Shown: positions 16,056 to 25,759, counted from the stretch's first letter. The stretch: 64,000 bases of DNA from VYFG01 sp965204165 (GCA_965204165.1 OZ241969.1:4712001-4776000); one strand, 5' to 3'. Program-made: numbers and translations. Notes: a model not told the origin generated them from the letters alone.

Positions 16056-18500
16056 CTATTGGCCTGAAACTCCCACAAACGCCCCGATAAACCCGGCCCT
16101 GGTTCCCCCGTCCGTAGTGAATTCCTCGCCATGCGTTCCGGCCACCACTCGCGGGTTGCCGTCACCATCCGGCATGACGGAAAACTTTCCGCCCCAGGAA
16201 CCGCCGGAATCGGCAATCCCGATTCCCGAGTCCGTCGATGTCACGGTGGTTATTCCCGTAAACCCCCGTTCGTCGAAGCCGGTGGAGCCGAGATTGAATT
16301 CATACGGCACGGCAACATCGGCGAACGGGCGTGATCCGCCCCCTGCCGGAGTGTGAATGCCGCTCACGGACAGCGAACTCACTTTCCCGCTGATGCGGCG
16401 TGCCCCGAAGTCGGCCGTAAGCCGCAAGGACCCTTCGTATTCTCCGACTTCATGCGATCCCGCAGTCGCATCGGGAAAGTCGGTGCCGTATACGGCGGCG
16501 AATCCGCCGGTCGCATATCCCCGCCAGGTGGCGGCGCCGAGGGTCGGGAGCGCCGGAATCCCGTTGAGTTCCGGTCCATCGACGAATGCGCCCGCGTCAA
16601 CCAGTTCCATGTCGTCGCCGACGTGCATCCAGTAGCCGGCCGTCATCCAGTCGGCCCAGGACTCGTAGGCCGGCCCCACGATATCCTCCGCAAGCTTGCC
16701 GTGAATGGAATAGGACCGGTGTGTCCGCCAGAACTTCGCCCAACCTGCATCGGTGGTTATCCAATTGTCCCACCAGAAGACGCCATCGACGACGCCGGGG
16801 TATCTGTTCATGGTGTTCAGCAGCGCCTGGTACATGTTGGCCTGGGTTTCCTGACCGTCATCCAGTCCGTTGCCGTTCGTATCCGAAAACACCGATGGTC
16901 CGTGATTCGGCGTGCCCGGAGACGCCGGGGCTTCCACGATGTCAGGAGCCCCGTGTTCGAGAAACACGACAGGGCGGCCGGGATTTTCCCTCGCAAGCGG
17001 AATGAGATGCTCCCTGAATATTCTCTCCCAGGCCGACTGGAGGGTTTCGACGCTCATGACGGTGGTCGAAGGAGAATCCGCCAAGGAAAAATACGCACTC
17101 ACCCCCGCGATATCGAGACCAAGGTCTTCCCAGAGATGATCCGATCCGGGCCCGTAGAAATCCGGCATCTGGAGCGCGTCATAGTGCATGTCATAGGTCA
17201 ACTCCCCCCTGTATACGGCGCGCACCCTGGATACCATCGATTCCAGATACTGCCTGAAATCATTGGCGAAATAGCCTCCCGGGCGGGTCCGGAACAGCCG
17301 GTCGGTCTCGGTTCCCAGCGAATACAGCCGCACGCCTTCCTCCTGTGCGATCCTGGCGAAATGCACCGCCTGGTCCGCCAGGGTCCTGAAGAACTCGGCA
17401 ACGAACCGCTGGTGATCGGGGTGGTCCGGATTCCATGGCCAATAATCCGGCGATATCCGGCCGAAGACATTCGGATCGTCCGGCGGAACGCCCGTTTCCG
17501 AATGTCCCGGATCCCCGAGTTGCCATCTGCGCACGGGCCGCTCTGCGGTTTCGGCTTCCATGGCCTCGAATGCCAGGGTCAGATACACGTCGATGCCGTG
17601 GGATCTGAATTCCCTGATGAATTGCCTGAGGGCATCATCGGTGAATGTGGGAATCTCCACACCGGAATACACCCGCTCCACCGTACTGTCCATGCTGTCG
17701 TCGTAATGAAGGGCAACCGACAGTCCGACCTGATCCACGTTCAGGCTCTTGAGGTGATCGATATAGTACAGCGGGATCAGCGGCTCCTTTCTGTCACTCG
17801 CCTCCCACGCCCGGACAGCCTGCGAGTTCGTTGCCCAATTCCCCGCGGCGTGAATGGCCCTCAGGGGAAATTCATCGGTTGGCGCCTCCCCGTGGACCCG
17901 GGCTGTCGTGACCGCATTGTCCGAATTTCCCTGCAGCGACCACTCACGGGCAATCTGCCCGCTTCGAACCGGAGTGCCCATGGAGGTTGCAAGCGCATCC
18001 GTACTGCTGTCGAGTGAAAAGCCGGTCCCATCCCGCCGCTTCACGGTCAACGACATTTCACCGTAATCGAATCTGGCGTCGACCGTGTCCGTCGTGACGT
18101 TGCTGCTGTCGGTGTTGCTGGATTGTGTAACGCTTCTTCCTCCAAGCCGTGGAGTGGCCCTTGCCGCTTTCAGCATGGAAATCAATTCCTTCGGGGTCAT
18201 CGAATCCGATGGCATGGGCGGCGGCGTCGAACTGCTGTCGTCATCATTGTTATTTTCAGATCCGTCATCGCTGACAATCCCGCCGGTCATGCCGGGGGGC
18301 ATACCCGTAGAAGCGCCACCACCGCCCCCGCAACCGGCAAGCGCCAGCAGGGCGACGAGCGGAAGGGGCATCAGACATTTCAGAACAGCAGGACGACCCG
18401 GCACTCCGGCAGCGGCAAAACAGGCAAAAACAGTGCCTGAAGAATAAGGCGGGACGGATCGAATCCGATTCCCCAGGGCTGACCGGTCTGGATTTTTCAT
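16056..18500 (-). CDS. Lipoprotein with TIM-barrel-like and TbpB-like domains
   Basis: 814 aa. A lipobox, VALLALAGC, ends a long N-terminal region, followed by a Gly stretch and an Asn/Asp/Ser/Pro linker. The middle (about 215-640) looks like a glycoside-hydrolase TIM barrel: LKSLNVDQVGLSVALHYDD, HGIDVYLTLAFEAMEAE, GVRLYSLGTETDRLF (a strand-Glu pattern), PVVFLEHGAPD and GVFWWDNW. The C-terminus (about 665-814) resembles the TbpB/factor-H-binding beta-barrel: YEGSLRLTADFGARRISGKV and AGFIGAFVG. The ATG at 18500 has GGGAGAG upstream. It is probably a surface lipoprotein acting on or binding glycans. Enzyme activity is inferred from fold-like motifs only. Confidence 0.7.
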   Translation of the reverse strand: MKNPDRSALGNRIRSVPPYSSGTVFACFAAAGVPGRPAVLKCLMPLPLVALLALAGCGGGGGASTGMPPGMTGGIVSDDGSENNNDDDSSSTPPPMPSDSMTPKELISMLKAARATPRLGGRSVTQSSNTDSSNVTTDTVDARFDYGEMSLTVKRRDGTGFSLDSSTDALATSMGTPVRSGQIAREWSLQGNSDNAVTTARVHGEAPTDEFPLRAIHAAGNWATNSQAVRAWEASDRKEPLIPLYYIDHLKSLNVDQVGLSVALHYDDSMDSTVERVYSGVEIPTFTDDALRQFIREFRSHGIDVYLTLAFEAMEAETAERPVRRWQLGDPGHSETGVPPDDPNVFGRISPDYWPWNPDHPDHQRFVAEFFRTLADQAVHFARIAQEEGVRLYSLGTETDRLFRTRPGGYFANDFRQYLESMVSRVRAVYRGELTYDMHYDALQMPDFYGPGSDHLWEDLGLDIAGVSAYFSLADSPSTTVMSVETLQSAWERIFREHLIPLARENPGRPVVFLEHGAPDIVEAPASPGTPNHGPSVFSDTNGNGLDDGQETQANMYQALLNTMNRYPGVVDGVFWWDNWITTDAGWAKFWRTHRSYSIHGKLAEDIVGPAYESWADWMTAGYWMHVGDDMELVDAGAFVDGPELNGIPALPTLGAATWRGYATGGFAAVYGTDFPDATAGSHEVGEYEGSLRLTADFGARRISGKVSSLSVSGIHTPAGGGSRPFADVAVPYEFNLGSTGFDERGFTGITTVTSTDSGIGIADSGGSWGGKFSVMPDGDGNPRVVAGTHGEEFTTDGGTRAGFIGAFVGVSGQ

Positions 18501-18704
18501 TCGTCTACTCTCCCATCGATACTTTCGAAGTGGATCTGGTGGATGGAATGACCAACGGCCTGGTGCTTTCCGGCTTTGGGTGTGTTGGTTACTCCCGTCA
18601 GTCGTTTACCTACGCTCCAGATGCGGTCGTTGTTATCGGTTTGTAGGACAACGTCTCGGCAGAATGGGCATGATTCTGGACGGACGAAAACTTCAGGCCA
18701 AGCG

Positions 18705-18955
18705 CTAACCCGGACATTGAACATTCACTTTCTGTGAGATGTCACGAAAGAGTTCATTTCGCTCCTCATGCTCGCACAGAAATTCATTGACTCGATCAGC
18801 AACTCTTTTTGATTCGGCATTGGAGTAAGCGGTAACCTCTTCATTCGCTAACGCCACTATCAGATCAATGAGATTTTCAAAATCTTTCTCTTCAAGGTTG
18901 CCAGTGTCGTCAATCAGATTGTTGATGACGCTCGCCGCTTTTCCTTCAATATGGC
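18705..18955 (-). pseudogene. C-terminal fragment of an unknown gene cut by IS-A
   Basis: The minus-strand frame gives HIEGKAASVINNLIDDTGN and continues EEKDFENLIDLIVALANEEV to a stop at 18705. It is an acidic, helical fragment with no recognised family. IS-A copy 2 inserted after it with the 9-bp duplication CAATATGGC (18947-18955 and 20575-20583). A few upstream codons (LEILLG) survive at 20575-20597 before the next element. A separate overlapping minus frame (18497-18724) contains a CPFC motif but no further evidence. Confidence 0.5.
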
Positions 18956-20574
18956 CAGCAATTCCCGCTAAGGGTTAGCTCCATTGTGTCAGGGAGTGTG
19001 ATCCGCAGGAGGTTGTGGTTTTAAAGGGATCGGGGCGCAGCGGTCGTTACAGCCACCACTGGGGCTGTAGAACTCATCGGGTCGGTAAACGCTGAAGAAT
19101 CGACCTGAACACCCGCCGGTCACGGCGTGATTCAGGGCGGTTCAGGCAGCGCGGGATTGTTTTTGTACCCCCGCGCAATGACCTGATACAGTTTCTCCCA
19201 ACTGTCTATCAGGAACAGGCTGAACAGGCCCCTCATCTTGCGCCACAGCGCGGCGCGGCTGTACATGGCCTGGTGTGCCGCATTGAATACGGCACAGCAG
19301 CGCAACTGGATCTGGTCCACCAGAAACGCCAGCATCATCAGGTGCATCAGCACCGTCGACAGGTGCTTGTTGCCGTGACCATAATTGTGTTCCAGGCCGT
19401 AACCCTGGTTCTTCAGCGTGTTGAAGGTTTCGTTCTCTATCTTCCAGCGGGCCCGGCCGGCCCGCATCAACTCCATCAGGTTCGATTCGTCGATCGGGAT
19501 ATCGGTGACCCAGCAAAAGCGCTGCACCTTGCCCCCGGGACGGTGCTCCCGGTACTCAAGGAAGTTCACCTCCAGATCAAAGTGGTCGTCGTTCAACGGC
19601 ACCCGGTTCAGATACCGGAAGCGATGCACTACCCCCTGCCCGTCCCGGCACTCATGTTCCGGAACGCCCCGGGTCTTCGACACCCAGTCGTACAGAAACC
19701 GGTGGTCCCCTTCCTTCGCACCCAGCACATAGCGCATGTCCAGTGACTCCAGCAGCCGGATGTGCGGACCGTTCGAGGCCAGGCCATCTTCAACCACCAG
19801 CAACCGCAAATGCGGATGGTTGCGACGGACACGCTTCAGCAGCCGCCTTGCGGCATTCCGCTCACAGTCGTTCTTGCCGGATCCGTCCCCCTTCAGGATC
19901 GGTTCTGGCATCAGGGGGATCACCTCGCGGCAGTCCGGATGCACCAGCACCGCACCGAGCAACTGGTGATAGTACGTCACCCGACCGTCACGATGATGCT
20001 TGCTGCAGCAGTGCGCGCAATGCACCTTCTGCGAGGAGAACAGCCCGGTGCCGTCCACCGACAGCACATAGCGGCCGTCCAGCACCTCGAAACCCTCCAG
20101 ACCCTTGCCCCGCTGCAGCAGCGCAAACAGCCGCTTGTATACCGGCTCGAACACCCCCGGGTCCAATTCGTCCAGCCGTTCCCTCATGTACGTGTCGCTC
20201 GGCGCCTGCGCCACCCCGTACAGATGCTTCAGATTGTGCCGCACCGCTTCCTCGGACTGCGACCGCTCGAACTGCAGCAGCGATGGATATTTCAGACCGA
20301 ACATCGCCAGCGCCGACATCATGACGTCCGACAACGGGAACTTGCGGGTGCGCTTCGTGTCCGGAATCTCCTCGAAACTCGACCGGATCGACTGCAGCAA
20401 TCCCTGTGCGCTCAAGTGTTTGCGATTTGATGGTTCACGCATCCAATTTCACCTGGTTCATGAAATTGGAACTGTATGATACCAGAATTCCTGAAAAACT
20501 TTACGAAAAAGTTTTTTCCGTATCTCTCTATCACCTTGTATTTGCTTGACTTTTTAAACCAGCGGGAATTGCTG
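18956..20574 (-). mobile_element. IS-A copy 2, intact
   Basis: 1619 bp with 14-bp terminal inverted repeats CAGCAATTCCCGCT and AGCGGGAATTGCTG and a 9-bp target duplication CAATATGGC on both sides. It carries one transposase gene and is essentially identical to the copy at 35993-37611, so transposition was recent. The DDE transposase and 9-bp duplication fit the IS4 superfamily, but I cannot name the family with certainty. Confidence 0.9.
19132..20442 (-). CDS. IS-A transposase (DDE, IS4-superfamily-like)
   Basis: 436 aa. Likely catalytic residues are Asp130 (LSVDGTG), Asp219 (LVVEDGLASNG) and Glu336 or Glu338 (RWKIENETFNTLKNQGYG). A Cys/His-rich segment HCAHCCSKHH (141-150) may bind zinc. 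The C-terminal LEHNYGHGNKHLS segment is typical of this transposase group. The ATG is preceded by a hairpin that places the ribosome-binding site in its loop. It is identical to the copy at 36125-37435. Confidence 0.9.
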   Translation of the reverse strand: MREPSNRKHLSAQGLLQSIRSSFEEIPDTKRTRKFPLSDVMMSALAMFGLKYPSLLQFERSQSEEAVRHNLKHLYGVAQAPSDTYMRERLDELDPGVFEPVYKRLFALLQRGKGLEGFEVLDGRYVLSVDGTGLFSSQKVHCAHCCSKHHRDGRVTYYHQLLGAVLVHPDCREVIPLMPEPILKGDGSGKNDCERNAARRLLKRVRRNHPHLRLLVVEDGLASNGPHIRLLESLDMRYVLGAKEGDHRFLYDWVSKTRGVPEHECRDGQGVVHRFRYLNRVPLNDDHFDLEVNFLEYREHRPGGKVQRFCWVTDIPIDESNLMELMRAGRARWKIENETFNTLKNQGYGLEHNYGHGNKHLSTVLMHLMMLAFLVDQIQLRCCAVFNAAHQAMYSRAALWRKMRGLFSLFLIDSWEKLYQVIARGYKNNPALPEPP

Positions 20575-20597
20575 CAATATGGCCCAACAGTATCTCG

Positions 20598-21712
20598 AGG
20601 AAAATTGCCTGATTGAGCGAGTTTTTCACCCCAACAGGCGATTTTCGAAGCAGGGCCAAGGGGTCGGACGGTGGTATAGTGAAGTCTTGAAACACACACT
20701 GCGCCGCCGAACAACCCGATGCCCCTTGCGACGACTATATCCAACCTCCGCTACCTTTTTCAAGACGAAGACGAAATTTTCCCGGCCATCGAGGACCGGA
20801 CCGGCCGGCTGTCGGAGAAGCACCGGCGCCTGATCGCGGTCCTTGACTGGGTGAAGGTGGAGACCTTCTTCCCTGCCTGCCCGGTGAGCGCCGGACGTCC
20901 GACGGCGGATCGGGTGGCCCTGGCGACGGCGTTCATCGCCAAGGCCATCTGGGATCTGCCCACCACCCGGCACCTGATGGACCGGATCCTGTCGGACCCG
21001 GCGCTGCGCAGGATGTGCGGGTGGAGCCGGTGTTCCGAGGTGCCGAGCGAGGCGACGTTCTCCAGGGCGTTTGCCTTGTTCGCTGAAGGCGACCTGCCGG
21101 GGAGGATGCACGAGGCGCTGATCCGGAGCACCCTGGGCAGGGACGATGTGATCGTCGGGCACCTGTCCCGGGACTCGACGGCGATCGAGGCCCGGGAGAA
21201 ACCGGAACGGAAAAAGGCTTCGGACAAGGATGAAGGCAATGGCAAGGATGGGAAGAAGGGAAAAACCGCGAAGCGCAAGCCGGGGCGTCCGCCCAAGGGG
21301 GATTCGTCCGAAGGGAAGCCCGAACGCAGACTGGAGCGGCAGTTGCAGATGTCCTTCGGGGAAATGATGGCGGACCTGCCGCGGAAATGCGGCATCGGCA
21401 CCAAGCGCAACGCCAAGGGGTTCCTGACCTCCTGGAAGGGATACAAGCTCCACATCGACGGCGCGGACGGCGGCATACCGGTCAGCTGCATCCTGACCTC
21501 GGCCTTCCTCCATGACAGCCAGGCCGCCATTCCGCTGGCCGCGCAAAGCGACCGGCGGGTGACCGCGTGCTACGAAGTCATGGACAGCGCCTACGACGCC
21601 CCGGAAATCAGGGCCTACAGCGAATCCCTGGGCCATGTGCCGATCATCGACACCAATCCCCGCCGGGACCGGGCACTCAAGGAAAGTCTCCGCCGGGAGG
21701 CCCGCGCCCAGC
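20598..21712 (+). mobile_element. IS1182-like element copy 1, 3-prime truncated
   Basis: Sequence from AAAATTGCCTGATTGAGCGA onward matches the mirror copy that ends near 51735. It is cut at 21712, immediately before the inverted repeat of the IS4-type element. Compared with the full copy, the last 60 or so codons of the transposase and the right end are missing. Confidence 0.75.
20719..21712 (+). pseudogene. Truncated IS1182-like (DUF772) transposase
   Basis: This encodes the first 331 residues of the 393-aa transposase whose full copy is at 50432-51613. The DUF772 N-terminal domain (DWVKVETFFPACPVSAGRP and TFSRAFALFAEG), the first catalytic Asp (SRDSTAIEAREK), a Lys/Gly-rich insert (near 165-205) and YEVMDSAYDAPEI remain. 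The final catalytic Glu region (RERSNIERINGRLKDEFG) is lost; the frame ends in ten foreign residues. It has one extra GACGAA unit (DEDE for DE) near residue 17 relative to the full copy. Confidence 0.85.
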
Positions 21713-24043
21713 CTCACAACTGCCCACAGTTGACTCAGTAAGCCTGACCCGGTACATTTCCGGGCATGCAGGTAGGTCTTCACCAGTTTGACGCCGGGAC
21801 GGTGAGTTGGTTTTGCGATGCGGTTTCCGAAGCGGGCCGCACGCGGAGTTCGCTGGCCCGTGAGTTGTGCATCCGCGAGGACTGGACGGGGGACCGCGGC
21901 GAGTACTGTCTGGGCTCGGCGCGCAAGGCCCTTCCGGTTCTCGCGGACCGGCTGGGGGTTTCGTTGCCTCCGGCCCGTCCGGCATTCGGCGGACGCCGGG
22001 ACGGGGCCCCGGATCCGGATTATCCCGACTGCCGGCTCCGGTGCGGTCTGGCGGAACTGGGCCAGGTGTTGCTGGAGCCGGTATCGGGGAAGGCGGACCG
22101 CCGCCGCTGGGAGTCGATGATGGCGACGCATCACCCCCGGGGCTGGGCCCGTGCGCCGGGGGGCCAGATGCGCTACTGGGTATGTTCCGCGGTCCATGGC
22201 CGTCTCGGGGGGATCGGATTCTGCGCCGCGGGCTGGCACCAGAAGGCCCGGGACGAGTTCATCGGCTGGTCGGCGGACGCGCGGGCGGCGAACCTGGGGA
22301 AGGTGGTCAACAACCATCGTTTCCTGATCCTGCCCGGGGTCCGGGTTCACGGTCTGGCCTCGTGCGCGCTGGACCTGGCGGCGCGGCGCGTGGCGGCGGA
22401 CTGGGAGGCGGCGTACGGGGTCCGCCCGGCGATGGCCTACACGTATGTGGGTCCCGGCCATTGCGGAACCTGCTACCGGGCGGCGGACTGGCGGCGCTGC
22501 GCGAAGGCCACCACGGCGGGATGCACGGTGTGGATGAAGCCGCTGGCGGAACCCTGGCGTGTGGTATTGTGCGCCGAGCCGGGCCGGGCCATCCACAGGG
22601 CCCCGGCCCTGCACATGGACGGGGCCACGGACTGGGCCGGGCGGGAATACGCGCGCAGCACCCATCCCGACGGCCGGGTCCGGGAGAGGATCGTGTCCAT
22701 GGGGCGGGCGTGGCTGGAGCATCCGGGCGCCGCGGTTCCGGAGATCTTCCCGGCGCGGGCGGACCGCAAGGCCGCCTACCGGCTGTTGTCGAACGAGGGT
22801 GTGACCATGAACCACATACTGGAGCCGCATCAGGCGACGATGGTGGAGCGCTGCGGGCTCGAGGAGACCGTCCTGGCGATCCAGGACACCACCACGGTGA
22901 ATTACGACGGTCTGGCGGCGACCGGCGGGCTGGTGGACTTCGGCGGCGGCGGGAAAGGCCACACCCTGGGCCTGCTGGCGCATGTGGGACTGGCGGTCAA
23001 CGGGGCCGGGCGGCCCCTTGGGGTGTTCTGCCTGGACGGGACCTATTGCGACGAAGGCAGGGACGAGGTGGCGAGCGCGCGCTGGGGGCACGGGCTGGAC
23101 CGGGCGGGGGAACTCGCCCGCGCCTGTCCGTCCACGCGGGTGGTCACGGTGTGCGACCGGGAGGCGGACATCTGGGCGTTGTTCGCCCGGGCGGAATCCC
23201 TGGGCGCGGGTCTGCTGGTGCGCGCGCGGCGGTCGACGAGACGCCGCGTGCTCGTGGAGGCGGGCGGCGAGGAGACCCTGTGGGACCATGTCGCCACGCT
23301 GCCGAGGGTCGGTTCCCGAACGGTGAAGATCCGGGCCTGCGGCGGCAGGCGGGCGCGTTCCGGTCGCAAGGCGAAGATCGAACTGCGCGCCGGCAGGGTG
23401 AGGGTGCTTCCGCCGGTAAAGCCGGAGAACCGCGCCGGGCACGGGGGACCGATCGAGGTCCTGGCCGTCGTCGCGACCGAGAGGAGCCCGTCTCCGGGCA
23501 GCGAGCCCCTGCACTGGGTGCTGCTGAGCACCGAGGGCGCCGCGGACGCGGCGACCGCCCGGACCGTCGTTGGCTGGTACGAGCGCCGGTGGACCATCGA
23601 GGAATACTTCCGGGTGCTGAAATCCGGCGCCCGGGTCGAGGACCACCGGTTCGACCACGCCGACGACCTCAGGAAGTGCCTCGCCTTCGACGCCATCACC
23701 GCCTGCCATGTGTTCGATCTCGAGCGCATGGCCCGCGACAAGCCGGACGTCCCCGCCGACCGGGTCGTCTCCAAGGACGAAATCGCCATTCTCTACGTCC
23801 GGCTCATGGCCCATGGAATCCTCCGCGCACGCCCGCCGCCGGAGCGGCCCCCCGACATCCGTACGCTGGTGGTCGACATCGCCAGGCTCGCCGGATTCCA
23901 TCCGCGCAACAGCCAGCCGCTGCCGGGCACCACCATGGTCTGGAAGGGGTATGTCCTGCTCCGTCAGGCCACTTCAACATACCAGGCGCTGAAAACTATG
24001 GGAATGATCAAAACCGACTGAGTTGAATGTGGGGTGTTGTGAG
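21713..24043 (+). mobile_element. IS4-type element encoding a DUF4338-transposase fusion
   Basis: 2331 bp. Imperfect terminal repeats are visible: CTCACAACTGCCCACAGTTG at the left, and at the right the complement of a similar sequence ending GGGGTGTTGTGAG. The left flank is a broken IS1182-like transposase and the right flank a beheaded serine recombinase, with no target duplication. The flanks were therefore not one contiguous target, and a deletion or recombination followed insertion. Confidence 0.75.
21766..24021 (+). CDS. DUF4338 (DruA-like)-IS4/Tn5-type transposase fusion
   Basis: 751 aa. Residues 25-265 look like a complete DUF4338 domain, the family of Druantia protein DruA: SSLARELCIREDWTGDRG, GQMRYWVCSAVHGRLGGIGF, DEFIGWSADARAANLGKVVN, NHRFLILPGVRVHGLAS and GTCYRAADW. 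From about 290 it is an IS4-family IS50/Tn5-like transposase: AVPEIFPARADRKAAYRLLS (DNA-binding part), AIQDTTTVNYDG (first Asp), VVTVCDREADIW (second Asp) and YERRWTIEEYFRVLK, a perfect YREK signature. Both parts are in one frame with no linker scar. It appears intact. Confidence 0.88.
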   Translation: MQVGLHQFDAGTVSWFCDAVSEAGRTRSSLARELCIREDWTGDRGEYCLGSARKALPVLADRLGVSLPPARPAFGGRRDGAPDPDYPDCRLRCGLAELGQVLLEPVSGKADRRRWESMMATHHPRGWARAPGGQMRYWVCSAVHGRLGGIGFCAAGWHQKARDEFIGWSADARAANLGKVVNNHRFLILPGVRVHGLASCALDLAARRVAADWEAAYGVRPAMAYTYVGPGHCGTCYRAADWRRCAKATTAGCTVWMKPLAEPWRVVLCAEPGRAIHRAPALHMDGATDWAGREYARSTHPDGRVRERIVSMGRAWLEHPGAAVPEIFPARADRKAAYRLLSNEGVTMNHILEPHQATMVERCGLEETVLAIQDTTTVNYDGLAATGGLVDFGGGGKGHTLGLLAHVGLAVNGAGRPLGVFCLDGTYCDEGRDEVASARWGHGLDRAGELARACPSTRVVTVCDREADIWALFARAESLGAGLLVRARRSTRRRVLVEAGGEETLWDHVATLPRVGSRTVKIRACGGRRARSGRKAKIELRAGRVRVLPPVKPENRAGHGGPIEVLAVVATERSPSPGSEPLHWVLLSTEGAADAATARTVVGWYERRWTIEEYFRVLKSGARVEDHRFDHADDLRKCLAFDAITACHVFDLERMARDKPDVPADRVVSKDEIAILYVRLMAHGILRARPPPERPPDIRTLVVDIARLAGFHPRNSQPLPGTTMVWKGYVLLRQATSTYQALKTMGMIKTD

Positions 24044-25150
24044 CCGCGGGAGGGGCCGGCGCTGCTGCAGGGTCTGGCGATCTGCGGCGTGTGCGGCCGG
24101 ACCATGGCGGTGCGCTACCACCAGCGAAAAGGAGGCCTGCAGCCCTACTACCTGTGCAGCCACGAGGGTCACCAGACGGCGAGCGCCTGGTGCCAGACCA
24201 TCCCCGGCGCCGCCATCGACCGCAGGATCGGCGAGTTTCTGGTGGGGCTGATGACGCCGCTCACGCTGGATGTGGCGCTGCAGGTGCAGGACGAACTCGC
24301 CGCACGCGCGAAGGAGGCAGACCTGTGGCGCGCCCAGCAGGTGCAGCGTGCCCGCGAGGAAGCGAACCTGGCGCGGCAGCGGTTCATGCAGGCCCACCCC
24401 GATAACCGGATGGTTGCCGATGTGCTGGAGGCGGAGTGGAACGCGAAGCTTCGAGGCCTCGAGGAGGCGCAGCGCGAGTTCGAGAGCGACCGTGCCGGCT
24501 CTGACCAGGGGATGGATGATGAGCAACGCCGGCGGATCCTTGCGCTGGCGAGCGACTTCCCCCGCCTGTGGAACGATCCGGCGACGCCGCACCGCGAGCG
24601 CAAGCGGATGGCGCGGTTGCTGATCGAGGACGTGACGCTGACCAAGTCTGCGCAGAGCCTGGGGATCAGGTTACGGGGCGGGGCGGTCCGTCACCTCACA
24701 TGGGTGCCGGATCCTCATCCATCCCAGATCTACAAGACCAGTGACGAGGTCGTCGCCGAGATCGACCGGCTGTTGAACGACCATACCAATGGAGAGGTCG
24801 CCAAATTGCTCAACGAACGTGGATACCGAACCGGTCGCGGCCTCGCCTTTACCCCGAAGCTGGTCAGTGTGGTGACAGAGCGCTACGGCCTGAAGTCACG
24901 CTATCAGCGGCTGCGTGATCGCGGATTCCTGGGGGTTGGCGAGGTTGCCGAGAAATTCGGGGTGACGGACAGTACGGTCCACAGGTGGCGGCGGGCCGGG
25001 CTCTTGATCGGACATGTCCATTGCGACGCCGGCCATTTCCTGTTTGAAATCCCCGATCCGCCACCGGAGAAACAACCGGGACAACGGCTCTCGCGGCGAC
25101 AGCCGATGTCCCAACCTTGCCATGATCAGAACACTGGAGGTGTAGTATGA
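24044..25150 (+). pseudogene. Serine recombinase lacking its catalytic domain
   Basis: The frame enters from the IS4-type element and continues LLQGLAICGVCGRTMAVRYH, YYLCSHEG and SAWCQTIPG, the zinc beta-ribbon of large serine recombinases. A long coiled coil (AREEANLARQRFMQAHPDNR) and a C-terminal helix-turn-helix region (VGEVAEKFGVTDSTVHRWRR) follow. The N-terminal resolvase domain with its Ser nucleophile and the Recombinase domain are gone. No native start survives. Confidence 0.85.
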
Positions 25151-25759
25151 AGCATAATTCCTTCTCTCGGCGTACTTCGCCTTGTCGCGCTCCTGCCTCC
25201 TGGTCCTGCAAGGGGTGCACGTGGACCCGCCCTCGGCGGGTTCCCGGGATCCACATCTGGTACAAAGCCCGGCCTCGAGCCATGCTTCGCGCTTGCGCTC
25301 GCTGCGGACCCTGGCCGACCGCCGGCGTGACTCGGCCGACCTGCCGCCGTACGCAAGTCCGGCAGCCTTGCCGGCATGGTACCTCGCCCTGGCCGCCACC
25401 CGGAGCCGCTCGCCGCAGTCATGGCAGTTTATCCGGTCCGGGGCCGGCGGCCGGTTGCCGCATCTCCTGCAGAGCCTGTCCGCGGCCCGCCGTTCCATTT
25501 TCCGGCGATAGTGGCGGCGTCCCGCCTCCCTCGACTTCTCCATGCACCGCCGGGGCCTGCCCTCGGCCTTCAGTTTTTCATTGCGCGCCTTTTCCTTGGC
25601 CCGTCTCTTTTCTGCACAGGGTTCACAGTTCGTGCGGCCGGGAACCGGAGAAACAAGTCCGCACGCCAGGCAGAGATTGGCGGCCCGTCTCTCATCCATC
25701 CTTTCCCGGAACCGCTCCCGGTTCCGTTTCCTGCCAACAGCCGGATCACGGTATGCCAC
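24896..25759 (-). CDS. Protein with three tandem CxxC zinc-ribbon-like units
   Basis: A 287-aa frame starting with GTG at 25759 after GGGAGGCAACT. Three units of the form CxxCG-x11-CxxC repeat every 67-69 residues: C30/C33 with C45/C48, C97/C100 with C112/C115, and C166/C169 with C181/C184. They are separated by Arg/Lys-rich helices (KRRAKEKARNEKLKAEGRPR). Nucleic-acid binding is likely. From residue 203 the frame is antisense to the recombinase remnant, so the last 85 residues may be a non-native read-through tail. I know no named family for it. Confidence 0.6.
   Translation of the reverse strand: MAYRDPAVGRKRNRERFRERMDERRAANLCLACGLVSPVPGRTNCEPCAEKRRAKEKARNEKLKAEGRPRRCMEKSREAGRRHYRRKMERRAADRLCRRCGNRPPAPDRINCHDCGERLRVAARARYHAGKAAGLAYGGRSAESRRRSARVRSERKREAWLEAGLCTRCGSREPAEGGSTCTPCRTRRQERDKAKYAERRNYASYYTSSVLIMARLGHRLSPREPLSRLFLRWRIGDFKQEMAGVAMDMSDQEPGPPPPVDRTVRHPEFLGNLANPQESAITQPLIA

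Noticed and set aside
18497..18724. Minus-strand 75-aa frame with a CPFC motif
   Set aside because: One Cys pair only, no partner motif, and it overlaps the better supported IS-A-disrupted fragment in another frame.
20626..23901. A 1091-codon minus-strand frame across two transposase genes
   Set aside because: It spans the boundary of two unrelated elements and is antisense to recognised transposases, so it is an artefact of GC-rich composition.
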